The notes: generated by a model not told the origin, from the letters alone. Shown: positions 17,409 through 25,902, numbered from the stretch's first letter. The stretch: 64,000 nt of DNA from Nocardia acidivorans NBRC 108247 (GCF_001625085.1 NZ_BDAW01000020.1:47486-111485); one strand, 5' to 3'. Program-made: numbers and translations.

Positions 17409-18839
17409 GTGAGCCCCGCAGAGCAATTGACGGCGCGTGACGCGGTATTCGTCTACGACGAGTTCGAGCGTCATCCGTGCAATATCGTCGCGGTGTACGC
17501 CTTCGACGCGACCGCGCCCGGAGCCGTCACGCCCGATGCCGCGACGGTAATCCCGTGGGCACGAGCGCGTCTCGGTCACTTCCGGCTCTTCCAACGGCGA
17601 TTGGCCCGGGTGCCCTGGGATCTGGATCTGCCGTACTGGGTGCCCGATCCGGAGTTCGACATCGAGCGGCATATCCGGCTGGAGCCACAGCGGGACTGGG
17701 CCGCGGTCCGATTGCGGATCGCCGAGATCGCCGCCACCCGAATGGATCTGCGCCGCCCGCCGTGGCGGATTCACCTCTTCGATCAGGTGCTCGGATATCC
17801 GGGCGCGCCCGGCGCGGTGACACTGGTACTGCTCGGCTTCCATCACAGCGCGGGCGACGGTATGGCGACCCGCGAACTGGAACTGCGGCTTTTCGACGGG
17901 AGTGAGCTGCCCGCACCGCACGCTCCGGCCGCTGCTCGGGAGTGGTCCGCGCGCCGGGCATTGGCGAAGGCCGCGGTCGTATTCCCCTATCGGATAGCAC
18001 GTTTCGCGATCGGTCTGCGGCGCACCCGGGCCACCGCGGTACCGGCACTGTCCGAACCGCCGGCCCTGCGACCCGCCACCCGCTTCAATCGGCGCGTCGA
18101 TCCGATCTTCGGCTTCGATCTGCTGCGGCTGCCGATGGCGGATGTCCTGAAGGCCAAAGCCGCTTCGGTGGAACGGATTACGGTCAATGATCTGGTGCTG
18201 ACCATCGTCTCCGATGCTCTGGCCACCTATCTCGAGGAGCACGGCGAAACCCCGGAGGGTTCGCTCGCGGCCATGGTGCCGCGCTCCATGCGCGGTCTCG
18301 CGCAGTGGAATTCGGCGAATCAGCTCACCCAGATGTCCATCGATCTGCACACCGATATCGCCGATCCGGTGGAGCGGCTGCTCGCAATTCGCGATTCGGC
18401 GCGGCGGGAGAAGCGGCGCGGGGCCGATCCGGCAGTGCTGCGCCAGGCCGAGCGGGTGCAGACCTCCCCCGCCTGGTTGCTGCGCTTGGCCGGATGGGGC
18501 CGCGCGCGTAGACAATTCGACGCGGTGTCGGTGGTGCCGCTGTCGAATACCACCGTGAGCAATGTGCCGCCGGTGGCCGAGCGGCTGGCATTCCTGGGCG
18601 CGCCCATGCTCAGCGCGTTCGGCGCGCTGCCCATCATGGATGGGGACGGGCTGCGGCATCTGATCAGCTCGCAGGGTGATGAACTGATCATCAGCTTCAG
18701 CGCCGACACCACCATGCTGCCCGATACCGGGCACTACACCGAACTGCTGCTGGGCGCTTTCGAGCGGCTGCGGCGGGCCCTGGAAGCCCAGCGGGCCCGC
18801 CTGGAATCACAACGGGCACGGGGTCTTTCACAGCCCTAG
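17409..18839 (+). CDS. WS/DGAT acyltransferase (wax ester synthase/diacylglycerol acyltransferase)
   Basis: A 476-residue acyl-CoA-dependent acyltransferase that makes triacylglycerol or wax esters. The active-site HHxxxDG motif is intact as HHSAGDG (His145, His146, Asp150). The conserved C-terminal region includes VSNVPP (family NVPGP-like) and the DGLRHLISSQGDELIISFSAD segment. It opens with the family's DAVFVYDEFERHPCNI. GTG 17409 is 5 nt after AGGAG; the in-frame GTG at 17403 overlaps that site. The 3' end overlaps the convergent mycolyltransferase-like gene by 12 bp. Storage-lipid synthesis is typical of Nocardia, Rhodococcus and Mycobacterium. Confidence 0.9.
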   Translation: MSPAEQLTARDAVFVYDEFERHPCNIVAVYAFDATAPGAVTPDAATVIPWARARLGHFRLFQRRLARVPWDLDLPYWVPDPEFDIERHIRLEPQRDWAAVRLRIAEIAATRMDLRRPPWRIHLFDQVLGYPGAPGAVTLVLLGFHHSAGDGMATRELELRLFDGSELPAPHAPAAAREWSARRALAKAAVVFPYRIARFAIGLRRTRATAVPALSEPPALRPATRFNRRVDPIFGFDLLRLPMADVLKAKAASVERITVNDLVLTIVSDALATYLEEHGETPEGSLAAMVPRSMRGLAQWNSANQLTQMSIDLHTDIADPVERLLAIRDSARREKRRGADPAVLRQAERVQTSPAWLLRLAGWGRARRQFDAVSVVPLSNTTVSNVPPVAERLAFLGAPMLSAFGALPIMDGDGLRHLISSQGDELIISFSADTTMLPDTGHYTELLLGAFERLRRALEAQRARLESQRARGLSQP

Positions 18840-19841
18840 CGCGCCACCCAGCACCGGCCAGGACCGGTGCAGTTCGTCCTGCCAGTAACCCCAGGAGTGG
18901 GTGCCCGACTCGTCGAGGTTGTAGGTGATGTCGGTGCGCCCCAGCGCGCGGGTGCGCTCCTCGAGCCGGGTGGTGCAGTAGTGCGTGGCGGCCTCGATAC
19001 CGCCGCCGAGCAGCATCTGATTCGCCAGGGTCTTGGCGTTCTGCCGCACGGTCGGATCACCGAGGGTGTCGTGCTGACCGGGCAGTCCGGTGCCGCTGGA
19101 GATGTACATCGGAATATTCGGCAGTCGATCGGCGTGCAGCAGCACATCGTGTTCGCGCCAGCCGGGACCGTCCAGGGGTCCCCACATATTCTGCGCGCGC
19201 CCGGTGCCGAGGCTGATGACGAAGGAGATGAACGTCTGTCCCAGTGGATCACTCGTCATGGCACACCCGCTGTAGGCGGCGACGCCGCTGTACAGCTCGG
19301 GCGCCTGGATGGCCAGGTCGAGCACGGAGGTGCCCGCCATGGAGATGCCCGCGAGCGCGTTCACGCCATCGGTGCCGAAGGCGCGATCGATGACCGGCGG
19401 CAGTTCCCGGGTCAAAAAGGTGGCCCATTTGTTCCGGCCGTTGTTGCCGAGGAATTTGCCGAGGCCGGGATCGTCCTGCTGCCAGTCGGTGTAGTAGCTG
19501 AAGGCGCCCTCCATCGGGACGACGATATTCACGTGCTTGTCCGCGAAGAAGTCGTCCAGATCGGTTTGCGCGACCCAGCTCGCGGCATCCTCGCCGCCGC
19601 CCGCGCCATTGAGCAGATACAGCGTGGGGGCCGGGGCCGAGGTGTCCCGCGGGCGCAGCACCTGCAGCGGGATCTCGCGATCCATGGCCGGGGAGTACAC
19701 GCTGATCTGGATCAACCGCCCCGCACCGGGGGCCTGCGATATCAACTGGGCCCCGGTGGCCTGGGCCGGGGCGGTCACCGCCGGGCTCAGGGTGCTCAGC
19801 AGGGCCGCGGCCACCAGCAGGGTCAGCCGGAACGCTCTCAT
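18828..19841 (-). CDS. secreted antigen-85/mycolyltransferase-like esterase
   Basis: A 337-residue protein with a signal peptide (MRAFRLTLLVAAALLSTLSP to the VTAPAQA region). Its fold and motifs are those of antigen 85/FbpA and corynebacterial Cmt/Myt proteins: YLLNGAGGG, the nucleophile GISMAGTS (Ser167), and ESGTHSWGYWQDEL with the catalytic His. These enzymes move mycolic acids between trehalose esters, arabinogalactan and, in Corynebacterium (MytC), onto small proteins by O-mycoloylation. The start at 19841 gives a normal signal peptide. It is the last gene after two tiny paralogues on the same strand, a notable link (see findings). Confidence 0.85.
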   Translation of the reverse strand: MRAFRLTLLVAAALLSTLSPAVTAPAQATGAQLISQAPGAGRLIQISVYSPAMDREIPLQVLRPRDTSAPAPTLYLLNGAGGGEDAASWVAQTDLDDFFADKHVNIVVPMEGAFSYYTDWQQDDPGLGKFLGNNGRNKWATFLTRELPPVIDRAFGTDGVNALAGISMAGTSVLDLAIQAPELYSGVAAYSGCAMTSDPLGQTFISFVISLGTGRAQNMWGPLDGPGWREHDVLLHADRLPNIPMYISSGTGLPGQHDTLGDPTVRQNAKTLANQMLLGGGIEAATHYCTTRLEERTRALGRTDITYNLDESGTHSWGYWQDELHRSWPVLGGALGL

Positions 19842-19871
19842 CAAATCGCCTGTGTCCCTACACATCACCAA

Positions 19872-19898
19872 GGGGGCGCACCGCTGCGGCACGCCCCC
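19872..19898 (-). terminator. hairpin between the small-protein genes and the esterase gene
   Basis: GGGGGCG and CGCCCCC pair (7 bp), extended past two mismatches by four further pairs. It sits in the 89-bp gap after the second 38-residue gene and could partly end transcription there, lowering esterase relative to small-protein mRNA. Confidence 0.5.
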
Positions 19899-19930
19899 GT
19901 ATTCGACTGTCGAACTGTGCTGCTACCGCT

Positions 19931-20047
19931 TCACTTGCCTGCGGCGGGGGTGCCGCCACTGAGCGTGATCAGTGCGTTGACGATGGTGGTGCCGACACTG
20001 CCGAGGCTGCCGCTGCCCTTACCGAGGACATCCCAGAGAGATCCCAT
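19931..20047 (-). CDS. 38-residue small protein, paralogue 2
   Basis: Encodes a protein of 38 residues beginning MGSLWDVLGKGSGSLGSVG and ending in SGGTPAAGK. AAGGAG is placed before the ATG at 20047 and the codons are GC3-rich, which supports real translation despite the size. The middle VGTTIVNALITL is amphipathic and moderately hydrophobic. The N-terminal MGSL(W/S)D(V/L)LG is shared with the next gene upstream, so the two are duplicates. There is no signal peptide, as for corynebacterial PorA/PorH and ProtX, which are small, mycoloylated helical envelope proteins. That comparison is by size and context, not by alignment. Confidence 0.7.
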   Translation of the reverse strand: MGSLWDVLGKGSGSLGSVGTTIVNALITLSGGTPAAGK

Positions 20048-20106
20048 GGTCTTGCTCCTTGCGTGCTTGTAGTGCTCGAAATACGGGAATTGCCGAATAT
20101 CGCTTG

Positions 20107-20223
20107 TCAGTGGCCGCGGAACTTGGCCAGCGAGCCGAGGAAGGTGTCCAACAGGCCGTCGCCCGCGACCGCGGAACCGAGAGCCGGAATAATGGAGCCG
20201 AGCAGATCACTCAACGAACCCAT
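20107..20223 (-). CDS. 38-residue small protein, paralogue 1
   Basis: A 38-residue protein beginning MGSLSDLLGSIIPALGS and ending LGSLAKFRGH. It is Gly/Leu/Ala-rich and should fold as an amphipathic helix. AAGGAG lies 7-12 nt before ATG 20223. It shares the first nine residues' pattern and the exact length with the gene 59 bp downstream. It is the first gene after a good promoter. The cationic C-terminus and hydrophobic helix suit membrane or envelope association. Pore, modulin-like or structural roles are all open. Confidence 0.7.
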   Translation of the reverse strand: MGSLSDLLGSIIPALGSAVAGDGLLDTFLGSLAKFRGH

Positions 20224-20319
20224 GGTGAATCTCCTTGTGCGCGTTAATCGTTGCCCCGTGCGAACGGCGCCCGCCCGCAAAGAGAAACGGCCACATTCAC
20301 CAATGAACGTGACGCAGGC

Positions 20320-20348
20320 AACATAGCAAGCGACCACTTTATGATCAA
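20320..20348 (-). promoter_or_regulatory. SigA-type promoter for the small-protein operon
   Basis: On the minus strand TTGATC (20348-20343), 17 nt, then TATGTT (20325-20320). Transcription would start near 20313, leaving a leader of about 90 nt before ATG 20223. Confidence 0.6.
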
Positions 20349-20551
20349 GGCATATCGCCCAAATTTCTTCGACAGGCTCACTATCAATGAGCAAAGCTTC
20401 AGCAATTCCAACGGCTTTGGCTGAGCAGGACAGGGATGAACCACACCCCGAAAACAGTGGCTTCCGCTACCGCACCCGTGGTGCTATCGCGGCCCGTGGA
20501 TCCTTTCCGTTCAGCAGCAAACAGCGGCGTGTCGAACGGCGTGTCTTATAT
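20349..20551. other. intergenic region without a recognised gene
   Basis: It lies between the small-protein promoter and the 3' end of the thiolase-like gene. Codon-position GC is irregular on both strands and I see no supported ORF, RNA or repeat. Confidence 0.5.
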
Positions 20552-21952
20552 CTATCCGGCCCGGTGGCGGCCGAAACGCCGGGGCGGACGTGCGCCGTGG
20601 AAGCGCGCGCCGCGCGGGGTCGGGGCGACCTGTTCGATATAGGCCGATTCGAAGACCGCGGCGAGCGCCTCGGACGGACCGGTGGGAATGGCCGCCACAC
20701 CGTAACCGCCTTCGCGACGGGACAATTCGTGCAGCAGCGTGGTGACCATGCGCAGACCCGCCGCACCGCCGGGATCGCCCAGGGCGATGGCGGCGCCGTG
20801 CACATTGAGCCGCTCGGCGGCGTCGAACTCCCAGCCCTCGCGCTCCCAGAGCCGGGTCAGCGCGAGCACCTCCACCGCACTGGATTCGTCGATCTCCAGC
20901 AGATCCACCTCGTCCAGCCCGAAACCGCTGCGCGCCAGGGATTTACCGACCGCGACACCGGTGGCGGGAATGGCGCCCTCCACCTCACCGGCGCCCGAGG
21001 CCCAGCCCACCAGGTAGCCCATCGGCTCCAGACCCAGATCGACCAGCCGGTCCTCGGCCACCACCAGACAACCCGCGGCCGCCAGGGTCCGGGTACTGCT
21101 GTTGCCGACGGTGGTCACCCCGCCGGGCAGGAATGGTTCCAGCACCGCGAAGGCGCGCGGCGAGACGTCATCGCGCAGGCCCTCATCGCGGTCGACCAGT
21201 TGCACCACACCGGAATTCGCGTCCTCGGGCACCGCGTTCACCACCACCGGCGCGGTCTCGGCGCCGAAGATGCCCTGCCGCCGCGCCCGCGCCGCCCGAC
21301 GGTGACTGGCGGCGGCGTAGTGGTCTGCCTCCATCCGGGAAATGCCGTAGTGCTGGGCGAGCAGCTCGGCGTACTTGGATTCCGCCGGCGCGCGCAGCGA
21401 TTCGGCCGCGGCCCAGACCGCGAGCTGCTCGCCGGTGTCGACGCCCATCAGATCGCTGTTCGGCCGGAGCACCCGCTGTGCGCCGTTGGGACCGCCCGCC
21501 GGGGCGGACCCGCGCGGACCGGCGGGTAGCGGACCCGCGCCGAGCGGACCCCTCCCCCGGGCCGGAGTCGGCTGCACCGCATCCCGCGAGTGGCCGGACT
21601 GTGGTGGTGCAGAAGCGAATTCGGCGCCGAGCGCGAGCACCACATCCGCGGAGCCGGTCTGTACCATCATGGCTGCGGTGATCAGGGCGCGCAGTCCCCC
21701 GCCGGGTCCCGCGCCGATGGGGAATTCGCCGAGGGTGGGCGGCAGTCCGGAAATGGGGATGGCAGCCCGTACGGCCCGCTGATCCGGGACGGCGCTGACG
21801 AGTTGTTCGATGCGGTACGGGTCGATACCCGACCGGCCCACCACCGCGCTCAGCACCGTGGAGATCAATCGTTGCGGCGCAACTGCCGCCAGGGCTCCGC
21901 CCGGCAGGCCGACGGGTGTGCGCATCGGCATCACGATCGCGGCTCTCCTCAT
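20552..21952 (-). CDS. thiolase-fold protein lacking all catalytic residues
   Basis: A 466-residue protein with the full two-halved thiolase fold. The nucleophilic Cys of the NxxCxSG motif is Pro83 (GAGPGGGLRALI). NEAFA reads DESSA, GHP reads GDP (NVHGAAIALGDPGGAAG), and the C-terminal CxG motif is replaced by IPTGPSEAL. It also has a Pro/Gly/Arg-rich insert around residues 118-165. A catalytic acetyl-CoA acetyltransferase is therefore unlikely; it could bind CoA or a partner, as DUF35-linked and SCP2-linked thiolase-like proteins do. ATG 21952 follows GAAGGGAG at good spacing; TTG 21955 is an alternative. It is divergent from the sdh operon. Confidence 0.8.
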   Translation of the reverse strand: MRRAAIVMPMRTPVGLPGGALAAVAPQRLISTVLSAVVGRSGIDPYRIEQLVSAVPDQRAVRAAIPISGLPPTLGEFPIGAGPGGGLRALITAAMMVQTGSADVVLALGAEFASAPPQSGHSRDAVQPTPARGRGPLGAGPLPAGPRGSAPAGGPNGAQRVLRPNSDLMGVDTGEQLAVWAAAESLRAPAESKYAELLAQHYGISRMEADHYAAASHRRAARARRQGIFGAETAPVVVNAVPEDANSGVVQLVDRDEGLRDDVSPRAFAVLEPFLPGGVTTVGNSSTRTLAAAGCLVVAEDRLVDLGLEPMGYLVGWASGAGEVEGAIPATGVAVGKSLARSGFGLDEVDLLEIDESSAVEVLALTRLWEREGWEFDAAERLNVHGAAIALGDPGGAAGLRMVTTLLHELSRREGGYGVAAIPTGPSEALAAVFESAYIEQVAPTPRGARFHGARPPRRFGRHRAG

Positions 21953-22166
21953 CAACCGGCTCCCTTCACGCTCTTCACCGGCTCCCCAATCGGGGTCTGG
22001 CTCAGGGCAACGTCACCACAGTGTTGTTGCTGCTGTGTGACGCCGCGCGAACGGAAGATGGAGGGCCGCGCACCACTTGTTCGGGAATGTCCGAATCACG
22101 CTGCGATCGAACGTTCTTGGCGAGATAGCCATTTGTTCACCAATCAAACGACCGGCGGGGAAAAGT

Positions 22167-22188
22167 CGTGATTGTGGCGCAAATCACG
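22167..22188. promoter_or_regulatory. palindrome CGTGATT-N8-AATCACG in the thiolase/sdh divergent region
   Basis: Perfect 7-bp arms with an 8-bp centre, 107 bp before the sdh leader ORF and 215 bp before the thiolase-like gene. The arms look like CRP half-sites, but the spacing (12 between GTGA and TCAC) excludes a standard CRP/GlxR site. Apart from this and the leader ORF I see nothing else in the 359-bp gap. Confidence 0.45.
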
Positions 22189-22273
22189 CGATCACGAATT
22201 CGCGGTACCGAGCGCGGGTGATAGCTGCCCTGTCGTAGGGTGCTCACCATCACATTCGATGCCGGAGGTAACG

Positions 22274-22315
22274 ATGACGTTCCACGGGGTAGAGCAGCGA
22301 GGCATCCAGCAGTGA
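22274..22315 (+). CDS. 13-codon leader ORF coupled to sdhC
   Basis: ATG 22274 is preceded by GGAGG at 5 nt and encodes MTFHGVEQRGIQQ. Its TGA overlaps the GTG start of the membrane-anchor gene (GTGA). The anchor gene itself has only a weak ribosome binding site, so ribosomes finishing this ORF could re-initiate there. It may be a leader peptide or the translational feeder of the operon; no attenuator hairpin is evident. Confidence 0.45.
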   Translation: MTFHGVEQRGIQQ

Positions 22316-23145
22316 GCGCCGCACCAGTCAAGGGTACTGAATCGAGCACGACCGGGGTATTCAGCAAGGGTCGCGCGGCCATCTCCGCGCGCACCCTACG
22401 GACCGACAGCTGGTGGGTTCCACCGCTGGTCACCGTGCTGGGCCTGGGTACCTTCGTCATCTACGCCACCGTGAGATCCTTTGCGCGCGCGGCTTATTGG
22501 GTGAACGACTACCACTATCTGACGCCGTTCTACTCACCGTGCCTGAGCGCGTCGTGCGTCGAGGGCTCCAGTCACCTCGGCACGCCGATCGGCCACCTGC
22601 CCATGTGGATCCCACTGGGCTTTCTGGTGTTGCCGTTCCTGTTGCTGTTCCGGCTCACCTGCTACTACTACCGCAAGGCCTATTACCGCGCGGTGTGGTT
22701 CTCCCCGCCGGCCTGCGCGGTCGCCGAGCCGCATCAGAAGTACACCGGCGAGACCAAACTGCCGCTGATCATCCAGAACGCGCACCGCTACTTCTTCTTC
22801 GTGGCCGCCATCATCGCGGTGATCAACACCTATGACGCGGCAATCTCGTTCCACGGCAAGGACGGTGGCTTCGGTATCGGCCTGGGCACCATCATCATCA
22901 CCGGCAACGCGCTGCTGCTGTGGGCGTACACGCTGTCCTGCCACTCCTGCCGGCATATCGCGGGCGGGCGGCTCAAGCACTTCTCCGCGCATCCGGTGCG
23001 CTACTGGTTCTGGACCAAGGTCTCCGCGCTGAACACCCGGCACATGCTGCTGGCCTGGACCACCCTCGGCACGCTCATCCTCACCGACTTCTACGTCATG
23101 TTGGTCGCGAGCGGCACCATCAGCGATCCGCGCCTCATCGGCTGA
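22312..23145 (+). CDS. sdhC: succinate dehydrogenase/fumarate reductase membrane anchor (Sdh2 type)
   Basis: A 277-residue integral membrane protein with about five helices and several His residues in or next to them (NAHRYFFF, SCHSCRHIAGG, NTRHMLLAW) that can ligate haem. Length and position match the single anchor subunit Rv0249c of the mycobacterial Sdh2 complex, which passes electrons from succinate to menaquinone. There is no separate sdhD. GTG 22312 overlaps the leader ORF stop. The previous reading from 22240 would lack a start site. It is the first gene of a three-gene operon with the flavoprotein and iron-sulfur genes. Confidence 0.85.
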   Translation: MSAAPVKGTESSTTGVFSKGRAAISARTLRTDSWWVPPLVTVLGLGTFVIYATVRSFARAAYWVNDYHYLTPFYSPCLSASCVEGSSHLGTPIGHLPMWIPLGFLVLPFLLLFRLTCYYYRKAYYRAVWFSPPACAVAEPHQKYTGETKLPLIIQNAHRYFFFVAAIIAVINTYDAAISFHGKDGGFGIGLGTIIITGNALLLWAYTLSCHSCRHIAGGRLKHFSAHPVRYWFWTKVSALNTRHMLLAWTTLGTLILTDFYVMLVASGTISDPRLIG

Positions 23146-23190
23146 TCACGCTGATCCCAATTCCCAAGTCTGTCAGGAGTATTCGGTTCC

Positions 23191-25119
23191 ATGCCTGAAG
23201 TCGAACGGCACAAGTACGACGTCGTGGTGATCGGTGCGGGCGGCGCCGGACTGCGCGCGGTCATCGAAGCCCGCGAACACGGCCTGTCGGTGGCGGTGGT
23301 GTGCAAGTCGCTGTTCGGCAAGGCGCACACCGTCATGGCCGAGGGCGGCTGCGCGGCCGCCATGGGAAATGCCAACGAGAAGGACAATTGGCAGACCCAT
23401 TTCAAGGACACCATGCGGGGTGGCAAATTCCTCAACAACTGGCGGATGGCCGAACTGCACGCGCAGGAGGCCCCCGACCGGGTGTGGGAACTGGAAACCT
23501 ATGGGGCGCTGTTCGATCGGACCAAGGACGGCCGGATCAGCCAGCGCAACTTCGGCGGTCACACCTATCCGCGGCTGGCGCACGTCGGTGACCGCACCGG
23601 CCTCGAACTCATCCGCACCATGCAGCAGAAGATCGTCTCGCTGCAGCAGGAGGATTTCGCGGCCACCGGTGACTACGAGGCGCGCATCAAGGTGTTCGCC
23701 GAGCTGACCATCACCGAACTGCTCAAGGACGGCGACAAGATCTCCGGCGCGTTCGGCTACTGGCGGGAGTCGGGGCGGTTCGTGCTGTTCGAGGCCCCGG
23801 CCGTGGTGCTGGCCACCGGCGGAATCGGCAAGTCCTACAAGGTGACCTCCAATTCCTGGGAGTACACCGGCGATGGGCACGCGCTGGCGCTGCGCGCGGG
23901 CGCGACGCTGATCAATATGGAGTTCCTGCAATTCCATCCGACCGGCATGGTCTGGCCGCCCAGTGTGAAGGGCATTCTCGTCACCGAGGGCGTGCGCGGT
24001 GACGGCGGCGTCCTGAAGAACTCCGACGGCAAACGCTTCATGTTCGACTACATCCCCGGGGTCTTCAAGGGGCAGTACGCCGAATCCGAGGAAGAGGCCG
24101 ATCAGTGGTTGAAGGACAACGACTCCGCGCGCCGCACCCCCGATCTACTCCCCCGCGATGAGGTCGCCCGCGCCATCAACGAAGAGGTGAAGTCGGGGCG
24201 CGGCACCGAACACGGCGGTGTGTACCTGGATATTTCGTCCCGGCTGCCCGCCGCGGAGATCAAGAAGCGGCTGCCGTCCATGCATCACCAGTTCCTGGAA
24301 CTGGCGGATGTGGATATCACCAAGGAGCCCATGGAGGTCGGGCCGACCTGCCACTACGTCATGGGCGGGATCGAGGTCGATCCCGATACCGGTGCGGCCA
24401 CCGTGCCCGGATTGTTCGCCGCCGGTGAGTGTTCCGGCGGTATGCACGGCTCCAATCGACTCGGCGGCAACTCGCTCTCGGATCTGCTGGTGTTCGGCCG
24501 GCGCGCCGGCTTGGGCGCGGCCACCTATGTGGAGCAGCTGCCCGGACGGCCCAAGATCTCCGACAACGATATCGCCGCCGCCGCGAAAGCCGCTGTGGCG
24601 CCGTTCGATCCGCCCGCCGACGGGCCGGGCGAGAACCCGTACAGCCTGCATCTGGACCTGCAGCAGACCATGAACGATCTGGTCGGCATCATCCGCAAGG
24701 AGGGTGAGCTCGAGCAGGCCATCGAGAAATTGTCCGAACTGCGGGACCGCTACGACGGCGTCACCGTCGAGGGGCATCGGCAGTTCAATCCGGGCTGGCA
24801 TCTGGCGCTGGATCTGCGGAATATGCTGCTCATCAGCGAATGCGTCGCACAGGCGGCCCTGCTGCGCACCGAATCTCGCGGCGGGCACACCCGCGACGAC
24901 CATCCCGGCATGGATCCGGCGTGGCGGAACAAGCTGCTGGTCTGCCGGATCGATGCGGACGAGATCGGTTTCACGGTGCCCTCGGTCCTGGTCACACCGG
25001 AGGATCAGGTGCCCATGCGCACCGATCTGCTGCGGTTGTTCGACCTCAGCGAACTCGAAAAGTATTACAGCACTGCCGACCTCGCCGCCGTGCGGGACGG
25101 CGCCGGAGAGGCGGAATAG
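23191..25119 (+). CDS. sdhA: succinate dehydrogenase/fumarate reductase flavoprotein subunit
   Basis: A 642-residue flavoprotein. It has the N-terminal dinucleotide fold VVVIGAGGAGLRA, the covalent-FAD loop KAHTVMAEGG, and an active-site region with the Arg/His of DVDITKEPMEVGPTCHYVMGG and HGSNRLGGNSLSDLLVFGRRAG. The C-terminal helical domain contains the RGGHTRDDHP signature. Length equals that of mycobacterial Rv0248c (about 646). It oxidises succinate to fumarate at the inner face of the membrane. It starts 45 bp after the anchor gene and ends 2 bp before sdhB. Confidence 0.95.
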   Translation: MPEVERHKYDVVVIGAGGAGLRAVIEAREHGLSVAVVCKSLFGKAHTVMAEGGCAAAMGNANEKDNWQTHFKDTMRGGKFLNNWRMAELHAQEAPDRVWELETYGALFDRTKDGRISQRNFGGHTYPRLAHVGDRTGLELIRTMQQKIVSLQQEDFAATGDYEARIKVFAELTITELLKDGDKISGAFGYWRESGRFVLFEAPAVVLATGGIGKSYKVTSNSWEYTGDGHALALRAGATLINMEFLQFHPTGMVWPPSVKGILVTEGVRGDGGVLKNSDGKRFMFDYIPGVFKGQYAESEEEADQWLKDNDSARRTPDLLPRDEVARAINEEVKSGRGTEHGGVYLDISSRLPAAEIKKRLPSMHHQFLELADVDITKEPMEVGPTCHYVMGGIEVDPDTGAATVPGLFAAGECSGGMHGSNRLGGNSLSDLLVFGRRAGLGAATYVEQLPGRPKISDNDIAAAAKAAVAPFDPPADGPGENPYSLHLDLQQTMNDLVGIIRKEGELEQAIEKLSELRDRYDGVTVEGHRQFNPGWHLALDLRNMLLISECVAQAALLRTESRGGHTRDDHPGMDPAWRNKLLVCRIDADEIGFTVPSVLVTPEDQVPMRTDLLRLFDLSELEKYYSTADLAAVRDGAGEAE

Positions 25120-25121
25120 CC

Positions 25122-25868
25122 ATGGGTTACGACGCGAAGTTCAAGGTCTGGCGCGGCGATATCGACGGCGGCGAACTGGCCGACTTCACCGTCGAGGTGA
25201 ACGAGGGCGAGGTGGTGCTCGATGTCATCCACCGGTTGCAGCAGACCCAGACCCCCGATCTCGCGGTGCGCTGGAACTGCAAGGCGGGCAAGTGCGGATC
25301 GTGTTCGGCGGAGGTGAACGGGCGGCCGCGACTGCTGTGCATGACCCGAATGAACACCTTCGGACCCGAGGACGTCATCACGGTGACGCCGCTGCGCACC
25401 TTCCCGGTGATCCGCGACCTGGTCACCGATGTGTCCTTCAATTATCAGAAGGCGCGCGAAATTCCGTCCTTCACCCCGCCGGTGGATCTGAAGCCGGGTG
25501 AGTACCGCATGCAGCAGCAGGATGTGGAGCGCTCACAGGAATTCCGCAAGTGCATCGAATGCTTTCTGTGTCAGAACACCTGTCACGTTGTCCGTGATCA
25601 TGAGGAGAACAAGGAGTCCTTCGCGGGGCCGCGCTATCTCATGCGTATCGCGGAACTCGAAATGCATCCGCTCGATGTCGCGGATCGACGGGAGCTCGCC
25701 CAGGATGAGGCGGGGCTCGGTTTCTGCAATATCACCAAATGCTGCACCGAGGTCTGCCCCGAGCACATCAAGATCACCGACAATGCACTGATCCCGCTCA
25801 AGGAGCGGGTGGCGGATCAGAAGTACGACCCGCTGGTCTGGTTGGGTAACAAGCTCTTCCGGCGGTAA
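25122..25868 (+). CDS. sdhB: succinate dehydrogenase/fumarate reductase iron-sulfur subunit
   Basis: A 248-residue protein. The N-terminal ferredoxin-like domain holds the [2Fe-2S] ligands in NCKAGKCGSCSAEVNG plus RLLC. The C-terminal domain holds the cluster ligands of CIECFLCQNTCHV and NITKCCTEVCPEH. It relays electrons from FAD to the membrane anchor. GGAGAGG precedes the ATG, and the gap to sdhA is only 2 bp. A hairpin follows the stop, so the operon ends here. It matches Rv0247c in size and cluster motifs. Confidence 0.95.
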   Translation: MGYDAKFKVWRGDIDGGELADFTVEVNEGEVVLDVIHRLQQTQTPDLAVRWNCKAGKCGSCSAEVNGRPRLLCMTRMNTFGPEDVITVTPLRTFPVIRDLVTDVSFNYQKAREIPSFTPPVDLKPGEYRMQQQDVERSQEFRKCIECFLCQNTCHVVRDHEENKESFAGPRYLMRIAELEMHPLDVADRRELAQDEAGLGFCNITKCCTEVCPEHIKITDNALIPLKERVADQKYDPLVWLGNKLFRR

Positions 25869-25878
25869 GCGGGCGCGG

Positions 25879-25902
25879 GGGGCGGCGGTTGGGTGCCGCC
25901 CC
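25879..25902. terminator. hairpin terminator of the sdh operon
   Basis: GGGGCGGC and GCCGCCCC form an 8-bp stem over an 8-nt loop, 10 nt after sdhB. It also abuts the stop codon of the convergent small membrane protein gene and may serve both strands. Confidence 0.7.

Noticed and set aside
22167..22188. CRP/GlxR site before sdhC
   Set aside because: GTGA and TCAC are 12 bp apart rather than 6; listed only as an unassigned palindrome.
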